Shown one piece after another: positions 1-7,377 of a stretch of 14,376 bases of DNA (position 1 is its first letter; the number at the start of each line of letters is the position of its first letter). The DNA is from Chloroflexota bacterium. Its GTDB lineage: Bacteria > Chloroflexota > Dehalococcoidia > UBA3495. The notes beneath the pieces are model-generated. The model was not told the DNA's origin. It was given only the letters and a program-made list of their open reading frames with translations, and did not search any database. The position numbers and the translations under genes were made by a program. Where the stretch lies: the NCBI GenBank assembly GCA_022576105.1, contig JACZRM010000019.1, forward strand, positions 1-14,376, written 5' to 3'.

Positions 1-537
1 TAGAGCTATCACGTGGTGTTGGGGCTTCAAGTGGGTTATCACCGCCGGGATAATTAGGGACAGAGAAATAAACGACACGTCTACCGTGATCAAGTCTACC
101 GGTTCCGGCAGCTCAAATGAATGTCGGGCGTTTATTTTCTCCATCACCACCACCCGGCGGTCTTGTCGCAGGCGGTGGTGCATCTGCCCGTGGCCCACGT
201 CCACGGCGTAAACCATACACGCCCCTCGTTGCAGCAAACAATCGGTGAATCCGCCGGTGGAGGCCCCCACGTCCAGGCAGACCATTCCTTCAACCGACAT
301 CCCAAATGCGTCCAGGGCGTGGGCTAACTTCAAGCCACCCCGACTCACGAAGGGAAGCCTGCCCCGCACCTCCAGCGGCGTGGTGTCGGACAGGGTGCTG
401 CTGGCCTTCATGACCCGCCCGGAAGGCGCAAAGACCAGACCCTCCATAATCAGGGTTTGGGCCTGCTCCCGGCTCTCGGCTAGGCCTCTTTCGGTTAGCA
501 GCAGGTCGGCTCTTTTTCTGCTGGTCTTTGGCGGCAT
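1..537 (-). CDS. tlyA: TlyA family rRNA (cytidine-2'-O)-methyltransferase, 5' part (runs off left edge)
   Basis: The reading frame starts at ATG 537 and stays open to the window edge, giving 179 residues of a family usually about 250-270 long, so the C-terminus is outside. Residues 1 to about 63 form an S4 RNA-binding domain (RKRADLLLTERGLAES, then EGLVF). The family signature VSRGGLKLAHALDAFG follows at about 64-79. The Rossmann methyltransferase part has SAM motif I, CLDVGASTGGFTDC (87-100), then VYAVDVGHGQ (109-118), and ITVDVSFISL (150-159). Known TlyA enzymes methylate ribose 2'-OH groups in 16S and/or 23S rRNA; some act as haemolysins or set capreomycin sensitivity. An in-frame TAA lies three codons upstream, so ATG 537 is the only ATG start. 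It has no clear Shine-Dalgarno. No neighbour is close enough to suggest an operon. The family assignment is very secure; which rRNA is modified cannot be read here. Confidence 0.95.
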   Translation of the reverse strand, partial: MPPKTSRKRADLLLTERGLAESREQAQTLIMEGLVFAPSGRVMKASSTLSDTTPLEVRGRLPFVSRGGLKLAHALDAFGMSVEGMVCLDVGASTGGFTDCLLQRGACMVYAVDVGHGQMHHRLRQDRRVVVMEKINARHSFELPEPVDLITVDVSFISLSLIIPAVITHLKPQHHVIAL

Positions 538-894
538 AGTGGGTTAAGGCGAGGTATTTTGCTTGATCGAGTTATTGGGCCCGGGGTTCTGTGTACCGAC
601 AGTCTAGCAGTTCGTAGGCCTGAGTCCTGGTAATCGTTGTCTCAATTGGGCGCACCGAAAGGTTGGCGAATGGGACCGGTCGGCGCAGCGGTTTATAAAA
701 CGACTACCTGGTCATTCTGAACCGGAGCGAACTGGAGGTGAAGAATCTAAGGATCATGGTTGCGAAGTTAACCTATGCCTTTGGATAAGCCCAGGACGAA
801 ACGAAACTGCCCGCCCAATCGGCCTTTCGACAAGCTCAGGACACACGGGACGAAGGGTTTCGCAGAATGACCTGAATGTTCAAAATATTAGCAG
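538..894. repeat. Gene-free stretch with degenerate dispersed repeats
   Basis: No convincing gene is seen in these 357 bases between tlyA and the DUF3800-like gene. The stretch holds GTCATTCTGA (711-720) followed by GCGAACTGGAGG (727-738) and GAAGAATCT. Two degenerate copies of a CCTTT..GA.AAGC.CAGGA unit lie near 777-811 and 823-855. The second ends with CAGAATGACCTG (862-873), the reverse complement of the GTCATTCTG element. Similar pieces recur in other intergenic gaps of this window. They look like a dispersed, decayed intergenic repeat family and not like genes or promoters. Confidence 0.5.
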
Positions 895-1668
895 TTACTC
901 GTAAAACTGCACCGGGTAGATGACCTGAATCACCTGACTTTGCTGCAGAACGTCGAAGTAAGTATTGTTACCGGAGGGATTTTGCAGCCAGCGGCGCACA
1001 AAATAGGAGCCCATGTTGGCTAGTTGAATACAAGCGGAGTACTCGGCGGACACGTAGCAGAAATTTTCCAGGACCGCGGGAGAGGGAATCTCGTTCTCTG
1101 AGTTAAGGAACAGGTTCATGTACCCAGGGTCGACCGACTTGCGCTGACCGGCCACCACCAGGCCGAAATCTCTGGTGGGAAGATCAGAATCCATCATTCG
1201 GTCGGGGCTGATGTCGGCAACGTTGGTTTCATCCATAAACATGTTCAGGGCAAACAGGAACTTGCTAATGGTTATTTCCGATGGACTTCCCAAGAAAGCG
1301 TAGGGACTATTTTCGACCGCCCTGGCTTTGGCAAATTCCTGCTTGTCGATGTAGGCCACAATTGCCGGAGTCTCCCGGCGCACCAGAATGCTGAAACAAT
1401 CTTGGATTAGTTCGGCCCGCTTTGCCGGAGCCCAGGAACTGTAGAAACCGGTTCCTTGGAAGATATCACGGGCCCGCAATTCTTTAGGCGCGCCTGATTC
1501 CCCCAGGGGGTTGCCGAAATGGCGGCGGCAGAGGGCGTTGAACTCACCAGTCATAGCAACGCACTGTTGTTCATGGACCAGGAGACCCATGTAAACATGG
1601 TGCATCTGGTTTGGGTCGTTCAGACTATTGCCGGTATCTCCCGACTCTCCCAGATAGACCAGATACAT
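895..1668 (-). CDS. DUF3800-like protein with apparently substituted acidic residues
   Basis: 257 residues. The start ATG 1668 has a strong Shine-Dalgarno (AGGAGGT, 1674-1680, 5-nt spacing). The N-terminus YLGESGDTG resembles the YLDESGDTG opening typical of DUF3800, and the C-terminal CIQLANMGSYFVRR resembles that family's IQLAD...R ending. In this copy the first Asp is Gly, the Asp of the QLAD-like motif is Asn, and the middle stretch GLVVAGQRKS reads GQ where I expect an acidic pair (often DE). DUF3800 is an uncharacterised family with conserved acidic residues thought to form an active site. If my remembered alignment is right, this is a catalytically dead or repurposed member. It lies 97 nt downstream of the bL25 gene on the same strand, with an 11-bp hairpin between them, so it may be separately expressed. 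Family assignment is fairly confident; function is unknown. Confidence 0.7.
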   Translation of the reverse strand: MYLVYLGESGDTGNSLNDPNQMHHVYMGLLVHEQQCVAMTGEFNALCRRHFGNPLGESGAPKELRARDIFQGTGFYSSWAPAKRAELIQDCFSILVRRETPAIVAYIDKQEFAKARAVENSPYAFLGSPSEITISKFLFALNMFMDETNVADISPDRMMDSDLPTRDFGLVVAGQRKSVDPGYMNLFLNSENEIPSPAVLENFCYVSAEYSACIQLANMGSYFVRRWLQNPSGNNTYFDVLQQSQVIQVIYPVQFYE

Positions 1669-1690
1669 CTGGCACCTCCTAAATATATGG

Positions 1691-1726
1691 AAATTGCCCT
1701 ATCGTACAATGAGGGTAGGGCAATTT
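1691..1726 (-). terminator. Hairpin between bL25 and DUF3800-like genes
   Basis: Perfect 11-bp arms AAATTGCCCTA (1691-1701) and TAGGGCAATTT (1716-1726) enclose a 14-nt loop. The hairpin lies 40 nt beyond the bL25 stop and 23 nt before the DUF3800-like start. The 3' arm on the minus strand ends in ATTT and is not followed by a long T-run, so it is either a weak intrinsic terminator or an mRNA processing/attenuation structure. Confidence 0.5.
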
Positions 1727-1765
1727 GTTTTCAAGCCAGAGTATGGCGGTCAGCCGGGTTGGTCC

Positions 1766-2419
1766 CTACGCGCCCGCTTCACCGTCGGTGGATTCTGACT
1801 CTGGAGCGGGGGCCGCCGCTTCCTCGGCGCCCTCCCTAATTTCGGCTTCCTCGACTCGGGCCGCTTCGATTCTAACCACCACCTCTTCAGCATCGGTAAG
1901 CATGGCGACATTGGCTGGCAGGGTTATTTCTCCGGCCCGAATCACGCCGTTGGGATCGGTGAGAATCTCCAGGTTCACTTCCAGTTCGGGTGGTATCTCC
2001 AGCGGCAAAGCCTCAACGGTCAGCTCGCGCAATTGCTGAATAACGGTGCCGCTGATCTCTCTGGCGCCGGGAGATTCACCAACCAGGTTAATGGGCACCT
2101 GAGCGGTCATGCGCTGAGTGGCCCGCACTGCCATGAAATCAACGTGAAGAATATCGCCCCGTACCGGGTGCCACTGAACCTCTCGGGCAAAGGTGAGCTG
2201 TTCACCGCTTTCACCTTTAACCGTAACCACGATTGCGGTGGTGCCGCCGGACCGAGCCAGAGCACGTAGGATTTCCCGATGTGTGCACTGCAAAGAACGG
2301 GATTCGACCTCGGGCCCGTACAAATGGACCGGGATGACCCCGGCCCGGCGCAATTGCTTTACTTTTTTGCCCAGTACATCCCTGGGCTCTAATTCCAGTT
2401 TAACCGCCTCGGTGGTCAT
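1766..2419 (-). CDS. rplY: Large ribosomal subunit protein bL25 (Ctc form)
   Basis: Two-domain bL25/TL5/Ctc protein that binds 5S rRNA in the large ribosomal subunit. I chose ATG 2419 (217 residues, MTTEAVKLELEPRDV). It has AAGGAG at 2430-2435 with 10-nt spacing, and the family begins with this beta-strand; an in-frame start at 2473 would add an uncharacteristic basic leader. Residues 1 to about 95 form the 5S-binding beta-barrel, including the family motif GKKVKQLRRAGVIPVHLYG. Residues about 96-185 form the second beta domain (HVDFMAV, then PINLVGESPGA). The last ~30 residues are a Glu/Ala-rich acidic tail, common in the long Ctc form. The usual partner pth does not follow; a DUF3800-like gene is downstream instead. 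The assignment is secure. Confidence 0.93.
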   Translation of the reverse strand: MTTEAVKLELEPRDVLGKKVKQLRRAGVIPVHLYGPEVESRSLQCTHREILRALARSGGTTAIVVTVKGESGEQLTFAREVQWHPVRGDILHVDFMAVRATQRMTAQVPINLVGESPGAREISGTVIQQLRELTVEALPLEIPPELEVNLEILTDPNGVIRAGEITLPANVAMLTDAEEVVVRIEAARVEEAEIREGAEEAAAPAPESESTDGEAGA

Positions 2420-2632
2420 GGACGCAACGCTCCTTCGATTGGGCCAGTTCTGCAACCAGTACCGACGCCCCACACACAGTGATCGTGAGGCTTTTTACCA
2501 GCGTATATGATAGCACTGAGCAGATGGAAAGGAAACCACACTGCTTAACGGTTGTCGGCGGTTATGTTGCCGTGCATTGTATCGAGATCAAAGGCGCTGC
2601 GTTGATCGAGTAGGCCGGCGGCCCATCTAATC

Positions 2633-2660
2633 TTGACACTTGGGTTACTATGGGTTTGAT
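2633..2660 (+). promoter_or_regulatory. Possible promoter of the alpha/beta hydrolase gene
   Basis: A perfect -35 box TTGACA (2633-2638) is followed after 16 nt by TTTGAT (2655-2660, 4 of 6 matches to TATAAT). It would start transcription about 20 nt before the hydrolase ATG, on the correct strand. The weak -10 keeps this tentative. Confidence 0.4.
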
Positions 2661-2687
2661 ATCTTAGACTCATCTGGAGGTTCGGGC

Positions 2688-3590
2688 ATGGCATCTCATT
2701 CACTGGGTCTGACGCTGTACCAAGCCGCGCGCCAGAAGGGGGTGCCATTCACCCAGGAGAACGAGCCAACTGATCGGCAGATAAGGGCCAACGGCCTGAA
2801 CTTTCACTATCTGGAATGGGGCAGCCCGTCCAATCCGCTCATCGTAATGCTGCACGGCGGCTCCCAGCAGGCCCATAGCTGGGATTTCGTCAGCCTGCCT
2901 TTGTCGGAGGACTACCATATTATTGCCTTGGACCAACGAGGTCACGGCGACAGCGATTGGGCGCCCGACGGTGACTACTCCGTTGACGGTCACCAGAAAG
3001 ACATTGATGGTTTTGTTGACGCATTGGGTTTAGATGGTTTTAACCTGATCGGCCACTCCATGGGCGGTCGGAACAGCTACATTTGGGCCTCTCGCCATCC
3101 CCAAAAGCTCAGGTCGCTGGTCATAGTGGACACCGGACCGGAAGCCCAGGCCCAAGGTCGCAATCGTATTCAAACCTTCCGGGAACTGCCGGACGAACTT
3201 GACACCTTTGAGGAATTCGCGGAGCGGGTCCAGGAATATACCGGCCGCAGCCGGGAGCAAACCCTGGGAGCTTTGAAATACAGTATTCGTGAGCGCGAGG
3301 ACGGGAAGTGGTCCTGGAAGTACGACAAGCTGCTGCGAACACCGGGGCAGCGTTCACCCCAGTGGACGTCCGAGCAGCTTTGGGAAGCGGTGTCCAAAAT
3401 TACCTGCCCCACCCTGGTGGTGCGGGGCGGCGACAGCGACATCTTCGCCGATGCCACGATGCAGAAGATGCAGCAGGTCATCCCCAATTGCTCCACGGTG
3501 ACGGTGCCCGGAGCGGGTCACCTGGTGGCCGGGGACAACCCGACCGACTTCCTGGCGGCGGTGAAAGCGCATTACGCCGGAATTGGCTGA
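2688..3590 (+). CDS. Alpha/beta-fold hydrolase
   Basis: 300 residues from ATG 2688, chosen because GGAGG (2676-2680) lies 7 nt upstream; an upstream in-frame TTG at 2640 lacks such a site. This is a classical alpha/beta hydrolase. The oxyanion-hole motif HGG is at 56-58, the strand/turn ALDQRGHGDSDW at 80-91, the nucleophile elbow GHSMGG has Ser124, the acid is in RGGDSD (Asp249 or Asp251), and the catalytic His278 is in GAGHLV. The cap region (about 150-215) is rich in charged residues. The sequence resembles the broad group of ester, C-C bond and epoxide/haloalkane hydrolases, but the substrate cannot be told. There is no signal peptide, so it is probably cytosolic. It stands alone, divergent from bL25 and convergent with the iron exporter. 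Fold and catalytic triad are secure; specificity is open. Confidence 0.92.
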   Translation: MASHSLGLTLYQAARQKGVPFTQENEPTDRQIRANGLNFHYLEWGSPSNPLIVMLHGGSQQAHSWDFVSLPLSEDYHIIALDQRGHGDSDWAPDGDYSVDGHQKDIDGFVDALGLDGFNLIGHSMGGRNSYIWASRHPQKLRSLVIVDTGPEAQAQGRNRIQTFRELPDELDTFEEFAERVQEYTGRSREQTLGALKYSIREREDGKWSWKYDKLLRTPGQRSPQWTSEQLWEAVSKITCPTLVVRGGDSDIFADATMQKMQQVIPNCSTVTVPGAGHLVAGDNPTDFLAAVKAHYAGIG

Positions 3591-3702
3591 CCGCCAGACT
3601 GGGGGTGTACCCTTGGCTCGACCAGGCGCCCGTGGTCAGACCAGCCATGCCCGGAGTATCCCCCACGGGTAAAGAGGAGCGGGACTGGGCCTCGGCTCCA
3701 AA

Positions 3703-3812
3703 TCATTCTGAGCACAGGCTCCCGTTCGTCCTGAGAATATCCGAACTGCCACCACCACCACCGGAATTGGTCTCGGCTCCCGTACGTCCTGAGCCAGTCA
3801 AAGGATGACCTG
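3703..3812. repeat. Degenerate intergenic repeat units between convergent genes
   Basis: TCATTCTGA (3703-3711) is followed by CCCGTTCGTCCTGAG (3721-3735). A second unit CCCGTACGTCCTGAG (3779-3793) leads into CAAAGGATGACCTG. Both units are preceded by CTCGGCTCC. They share words with the intergenic gaps at 711-873 and 11281-11332. No strong terminator stem was found in this 273-nt convergent gap. Confidence 0.45.
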
Positions 3813-3863
3813 GGGGAACCCGTCAATTCTCTATCACCCCGGCCGGCAACCGCTGGGAATCGC

Positions 3864-5153
3864 CTAGTTAATCAGCCGGGGTATTCCATCTCCCAGTAAG
3901 AAGCCAATTCCCGCCGACACTGCTCCAATCCCCAGGATTTCCAGGCCTTGCAATATGGGCGACCGCTGTACCATCCTGCCCTTGCCCATGCCCAGCACGA
4001 ACAACCCGCACAACGATCCCAGCACCGAGATCCCAATGGCCATCCCGCCCGACAGGAACAGGTAGGGGATGATGGGTATGATTGCGGCTAAGATGAAGGA
4101 GCCTCCCATGGCAAAGGCATCCTTAATCGGGTTGCCGGCATCTTCGGGGCTAATGCCCAACTCCTTCTCGATCAGGGTATTGAGCCACAGCTCTTTGTCC
4201 TGGGAAATTTCATCAGCCAGTTTCCGCGCTTCTTCGTAGGTCTTGCCTTCCCGCTGGTAAATTACCACCAGCTCCGCAAATTCTTCCTCGGGACTTTCCT
4301 CTAATTCCCTAGCCTCCCGGGCAATTTCAGCCCGTTTTACGTCTTGCTCCGCGCGGGACCCCAGATAGGCGCCGGTGCCCATGGATAGCATTCCCGCCAG
4401 CGCCGCCGCCAGTCCGGCCACCAACACGGCGGCATTGCTGCTAACCGCCGATACTCCGGATACCAGCAACGTGGCATTGCCCCCCGCAACCGCGATCGCT
4501 GTAACCAGCGCAACCGTGCTGAGAATACCGTCCTGAGCACCAAACACAACTTCCCGCAGCCGGCCCAGGTTGGCGACCCGGAATCGCTCCCGGTCGACTT
4601 CCATGGCGGCGGCGGTGTAGGTGGCCAAATCCAACTCACCCAGTCCTTCGCGAGTTGGGAGGACGGCAGCCAGAGGAGATGTACTGGGAATAGCCCCAGC
4701 GACCGGTTCGGCGGCCACCGCCGGTGTTGGTTGTTGGCTTAGACGTTCCTGCTTCTGCTCCAGCAGGTCCAGAGCGCGGGTGAACACCTCAAGGTGATGC
4801 CGTTCCCTTTCCAGCGCCAGGGCAAAGGAGTCGGCGGCATCTTGTCTCCCCTCGTCCAGCGCATCCTGGATCATCCTGGGGTACATGGTGCTGAACTCTC
4901 TGGACTCGGCAATCGTTACCCCTTTTAGGTTGTCGACGGTGGCGGCAATTTCCCCAGCCACCCTCAAGTGGTTCATGCCGTGGATGGTTTCGGCTCCGGC
5001 TACTTCTTGAAATATCTGGGCCACTTCCGGATGCCCCTCTTCCAGGGCACGGTGAGCGTAGGCGTTGTATTTTAGATAGGCCAAAGCCTCGCCAACGATA
5101 GCGGACCATAGATTTTTGTCCGTTCTGGTTAGACCAGCGGCGTCGGTAGTCAT
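3864..5153 (-). CDS. Ferritin-like/VIT1 (CCC1) fusion, MbfA-like iron or manganese exporter
   Basis: 429 residues from ATG 5153, with AAGGA (5162-5166) at 8-nt spacing. Residues about 10-130 form a rubrerythrin/ferritin-like four-helix domain with diiron-type ligands: Glu22, Glu55-x-x-His58 (AETIH) and Glu117-x-x-His120 (ERHH), with other acidic residues near 83-86. A Pro/Ala-rich linker (about 135-195) leads to a VIT1/CCC1 membrane domain: LREVVFGAQDGILSTVA (199-215), hydrophobic segments near 217-265, a charged cytosolic helical insert (270-345) and three further membrane segments to the C-terminus. Known fusions of this type (Er-VIT1, MbfA in rhizobia and Agrobacterium) export Fe2+ from the inner membrane and protect against iron and peroxide stress, the ferritin-like domain probably sensing or collecting iron. 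It is a single gene with its own promoter. Architecture is secure; Fe against Mn preference is inferred. Confidence 0.92.
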   Translation of the reverse strand: MTTDAAGLTRTDKNLWSAIVGEALAYLKYNAYAHRALEEGHPEVAQIFQEVAGAETIHGMNHLRVAGEIAATVDNLKGVTIAESREFSTMYPRMIQDALDEGRQDAADSFALALERERHHLEVFTRALDLLEQKQERLSQQPTPAVAAEPVAGAIPSTSPLAAVLPTREGLGELDLATYTAAAMEVDRERFRVANLGRLREVVFGAQDGILSTVALVTAIAVAGGNATLLVSGVSAVSSNAAVLVAGLAAALAGMLSMGTGAYLGSRAEQDVKRAEIAREARELEESPEEEFAELVVIYQREGKTYEEARKLADEISQDKELWLNTLIEKELGISPEDAGNPIKDAFAMGGSFILAAIIPIIPYLFLSGGMAIGISVLGSLCGLFVLGMGKGRMVQRSPILQGLEILGIGAVSAGIGFLLGDGIPRLIN

Positions 5154-5188
5154 GCACCTTATCCTTTCTTATCGAATTGCGGAGGCAT

Positions 5189-5214
5189 CGGGCAGCCAAC
5201 GCTTTCGCTGCCCG
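5189..5214. promoter_or_regulatory. Hairpin in the 5' leader of the iron exporter gene
   Basis: CGGGCAGC (5189-5196) pairs perfectly with GCTGCCCG (5207-5214) around a 10-nt loop, 35 nt upstream of the exporter ATG and inside the predicted transcript leader. GCATCG flanks it as a direct repeat (5185-5190 and 5214-5219). It could be an attenuator-like or mRNA-stability element; no T-run follows. Confidence 0.4.
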
Positions 5215-5319
5215 CATCGAAGCCTGGGGTTTTGCTGCGTAGAGTTACCGACCGGCCGGCGTTGGGCCCTAGCACATTGCCAAGGAGAATTCCCGATCCG
5301 CTCTCCCGTTTACTGGCCC

Positions 5320-5348
5320 ATTATATAAAAGTCAGCGAAAAATGAGAA
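5320..5348 (-). promoter_or_regulatory. Predicted sigma70-type promoter of the iron exporter gene
   Basis: Read on the minus strand, -35 TTCTCA (5348-5343, 4 of 6) is 17 nt from a perfect -10 TATAAT (5325-5320). Transcription would begin near 5312, giving a leader of about 160 nt before ATG 5153. The box lies in a clearly AT-rich island in an otherwise GC-rich gap. Confidence 0.6.
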
Positions 5349-5359
5349 ATATTGCCGGC

Positions 5360-5414
5360 GGGAAGTTACTGGGAAGTTACCCGGAGAATGCTGGCAAACA
5401 GCTTTTATTGCCAG
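5360..5414. promoter_or_regulatory. Direct-repeat pair and inverted repeat upstream of the exporter promoter
   Basis: GGGAAGTTAC occurs twice (5360-5369 and 5371-5380) with an 11-bp period, about one helical turn, starting 12 bp upstream of the -35 box. Beyond it CTGGCAA (5391-5397) and TTGCCAG (5408-5414) form a 7-bp inverted repeat. Such spacing suits binding of a regulator to one DNA face. The regulator is unknown and neither element matches a Fur, DtxR or Irr box that I recognise. Confidence 0.45.
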
Positions 5415-5473
5415 AGTTGTAGATTCTAATAACCATTCTGTTTATAGGCCGCGTAAAAGTCCTGGGTGATTCC

Positions 5474-5501
5474 GTAGGGGCGCACCGCCGTGCGCCCCTA
5501 C
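5474..5501. repeat. REP-like GC-rich palindrome
   Basis: GTAGGGGCGCAC (5474-5485) and GTGCGCCCCTAC (5490-5501) are perfect 12-bp arms around CGCC. It lies 56 nt beyond the stop of the SnoaL-like gene and may act as its transcript end. Sequences of the GTAGGGGCG...CGCCCCTAC form are common dispersed palindromes in environmental genomes. Confidence 0.65.
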
Positions 5502-5557
5502 TATCATATACAGAATCGGTATAAGGGACCGGTTCTGAAGTTCTGATTGGTTGAGGG

Positions 5558-5953
5558 TTACATCCGGGGCGTTCCGTGGTGGGCAGTCATTCGCCACCCC
5601 TGGGCGGTGCGGACGAAAATGTTGGTGGCCAAAACGCCAAAGTTGTTGGCCCGGCCCTGCAGCACGCTGGTGATATTCTCAATGCAGGTAACCCAGGCGC
5701 AATCGCCCTCAATTGCCACATTCACGTATTGGAGGTTGAAATGCATGAGAGTGGCGTGGTCGAAGATGCCCTGCCAGCTTTCTCTGATACTGTCCCAACC
5801 CACCAGCGGCGACCAGCCCGGATGCACACACAAGGATCGTTCTGAATTCTCCCAGGCGGACTCCATACTGTCGATGTCCAATGCGCCAAAGGCATCATAA
5901 AACCGTTGGTTGGCCGCTTTGACAGCTTCGTTGTCGGTCAGGTCTGACTGCAT
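5558..5953 (-). CDS. SnoaL-like/NTF2-family protein
   Basis: 131 residues, a typical length for this cone-shaped alpha+beta fold. Features include an N-terminal helix (AANQRFYDAFGALDIDSM, about 13-30), the motif CVHPGWSPLVGWDSIRESW (42-60) seen in the SnoaL_3/DUF4440-type subgroup, a beta-strand region (72-96), and a C-terminal GWRMTAHHGTP (119-129). ATG 5953 has AAGG 5 nt upstream. The fold serves as a ketosteroid isomerase-like, cyclase-like or purely binding domain, and the catalytic role of this subgroup is not established. The conserved His and Trp residues sit where the pocket is expected. It follows the acyl-CoA-dehydrogenase-like gene on the same strand after 152 nt that hold a hairpin, so co-transcription is possible but not shown. 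Confidence 0.85.
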   Translation of the reverse strand: MQSDLTDNEAVKAANQRFYDAFGALDIDSMESAWENSERSLCVHPGWSPLVGWDSIRESWQGIFDHATLMHFNLQYVNVAIEGDCAWVTCIENITSVLQGRANNFGVLATNIFVRTAQGWRMTAHHGTPRM

Positions 5954-6012
5954 GATAGCCTTACTAGATTGACCGGTTTTAACCTGCGCATCAGTGCGAA
6001 CTGGAGGAAGCA

Positions 6013-6057
6013 GGACGCCATCCCGATCCCTGCCTGGTTCATTAGGAGATGGCGTCC
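6013..6057. terminator. Hairpin downstream of the acyl-CoA dehydrogenase-like gene
   Basis: GGACGCCATC (6013-6022) and GATGGCGTCC (6048-6057) are perfect 10-bp arms around a 25-nt loop, 49 nt past the stop codon of the upstream gene. No T-run follows, so it is a candidate transcript-end or REP-like structure. The 12-mer GCGAACTGGAGG just beside it (5996-6007) also occurs at 727-738. Confidence 0.4.
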
Positions 6058-6105
6058 CCGGTGACTCTAGGATTTAACCTCAGAGTATTGCCTCAGGTTG
6101 TCCCG

Positions 6106-7287
6106 TTATCCCCAGCGGGGTTGTTCGTCTAGGTTAATGCCCAAGGCCGTCTTGCCCACGAATTCGTGGCTTAGGGCCGAGTTGGCCGGGTGAATCAAGC
6201 CCAGGCGAGCGTCGCGCCAGATACGTTCCATCCCAGATTGTTTGAATATGGCGAAGCCGCCCTGCAAGTCCAGGCACTTGTCTACCACCTTCCATGCGCC
6301 CTGGACCGCCCGGTACTTGGCGGCAATAATTTTCAAGCCCCAATTGTCGCCGTGATCCACTCCATCGGACCATTCCTGGGCAATTTTTTCGATGTGAGGT
6401 TGAATCGCCTCCATTTCCATGACCATTTCTGCCACGTCGTGCTGAATCTCAGGGTGGTAGATCATCGGCCGGGTCAACCCGATGGAAGTCTTGGTCTTGA
6501 GGCCTGCAATGGTCTCGTCCAGCATCCGCTGGGCGATGCCGTAGTAGACGTTGGCAAAACCCAGCAACGCCCAGGCGAAGATTCCGATCACGAAGAGATC
6601 AATGCCGGCTGCGCCCGCCGAGACCACTCGGCCGATGTACTTGTCCGGCACAAACGCCCCGTCCAGGATGGTGTCCTGACTCTGGGTGGCCCGCATACCC
6701 AGGGTGTCCCAGACGTCCACTATAGTAGAGCCTTCAGTGCCTCGGGGCATGAAGGCATGAACCACCTTGGGTGCGTTGGGGTCGCTGGTATCCATGCCGT
6801 GAAGTCCCATATAGGTCCATACCGGGGTCAAGCTGCCGAAGGACTTGCGCCCAGTGAAACGGTAGCCGCCATCGACGCGCTCTGCCTTGGTAGTTGAAAG
6901 AAGCACTGGGATGTCGTTGCCGGGTTCAGCATGGCCGGCGGCAAAGATCGCGCCGTTGTTTACCGTCTCGGTCAGCATCCATTCCAAAGACTTGTCTCCG
7001 GAGCGCCAGACGTCGGCGGCCAGTCCAGTCCAGTAAAGATGCATGTTTACGGCCAGCGCCGTCGGTCCGGCATGGTAGGCAAGTCGACGTGTCTCTTGGG
7101 CTACCTCTGCCAGCGTTAGACCCAGCCCGCCCAGTTCCTTGGGGACCGCCGCGTTCAGGAAACCAGTGTTCTTTATTTCTTCGAAGTCCTCGGTAAAGAA
7201 CTTGTTATCCTGATCGTAGCTGGCTGCCCGGTCCATGCAACGCTTTAATAGATCGTCGGATAGTATTTGACTGCTTACCGCTACCAT
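6106..7287 (-). CDS. Acyl-CoA dehydrogenase-fold flavoprotein
   Basis: 393 residues, full length for the family. The order is an N-terminal helical domain (1 to about 120, including FLNAAVPKELGGLGLTLAE), a middle beta domain with the flavin-contact stretch AAGHAEPGND (about 115-125) and GGYRFTGRKSFGS (140-152), then DTLGMRATQSQDTILDGAF, and a C-terminal four-helix domain ending GMERIWRDARLGLIHPANSALSHEFVG. It is soluble and FAD-dependent, with no signal peptide. The C-terminal pattern R..R......HPANS..HE resembles acyl-CoA dehydrogenase relatives that include group D flavin monooxygenases (DszC/HsaA type), so oxidation of acyl-CoA and hydroxylation are both possible; I do not assign a catalytic base. 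ATG 7287 has AAGGAG 4 nt upstream. Neighbouring NIPSNAP, SnoaL-like and MFS genes on the same strand hint at a small-molecule catabolic group. Confidence 0.88.
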   Translation of the reverse strand: MVAVSSQILSDDLLKRCMDRAASYDQDNKFFTEDFEEIKNTGFLNAAVPKELGGLGLTLAEVAQETRRLAYHAGPTALAVNMHLYWTGLAADVWRSGDKSLEWMLTETVNNGAIFAAGHAEPGNDIPVLLSTTKAERVDGGYRFTGRKSFGSLTPVWTYMGLHGMDTSDPNAPKVVHAFMPRGTEGSTIVDVWDTLGMRATQSQDTILDGAFVPDKYIGRVVSAGAAGIDLFVIGIFAWALLGFANVYYGIAQRMLDETIAGLKTKTSIGLTRPMIYHPEIQHDVAEMVMEMEAIQPHIEKIAQEWSDGVDHGDNWGLKIIAAKYRAVQGAWKVVDKCLDLQGGFAIFKQSGMERIWRDARLGLIHPANSALSHEFVGKTALGINLDEQPRWG

Positions 7288-7377
7288 TTTGCTCCTTCTC
7301 AGTGGTAAAAATTATTTTTGCCTCGGGATTCTTTGCACCCACAACAATCTTTACTGGAAACCCATCAGATGGGGAAA

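Noticed and set aside
121..547. Plus-strand frames at the left end
   Set aside because: Antisense to the well-supported tlyA reading frame on the minus strand.
3308..3808. Plus-strand frame overlapping the end of the hydrolase
   Set aside because: Out-of-frame shadow of the hydrolase that then runs into intergenic repeats; Pro- and Arg-rich low-complexity product.
6190..6897. Long open frame on the plus strand (235 codons)
   Set aside because: Antisense to the acyl-CoA dehydrogenase-like gene; composition reflects the codon bias of the real gene, with no domain-like sequence.
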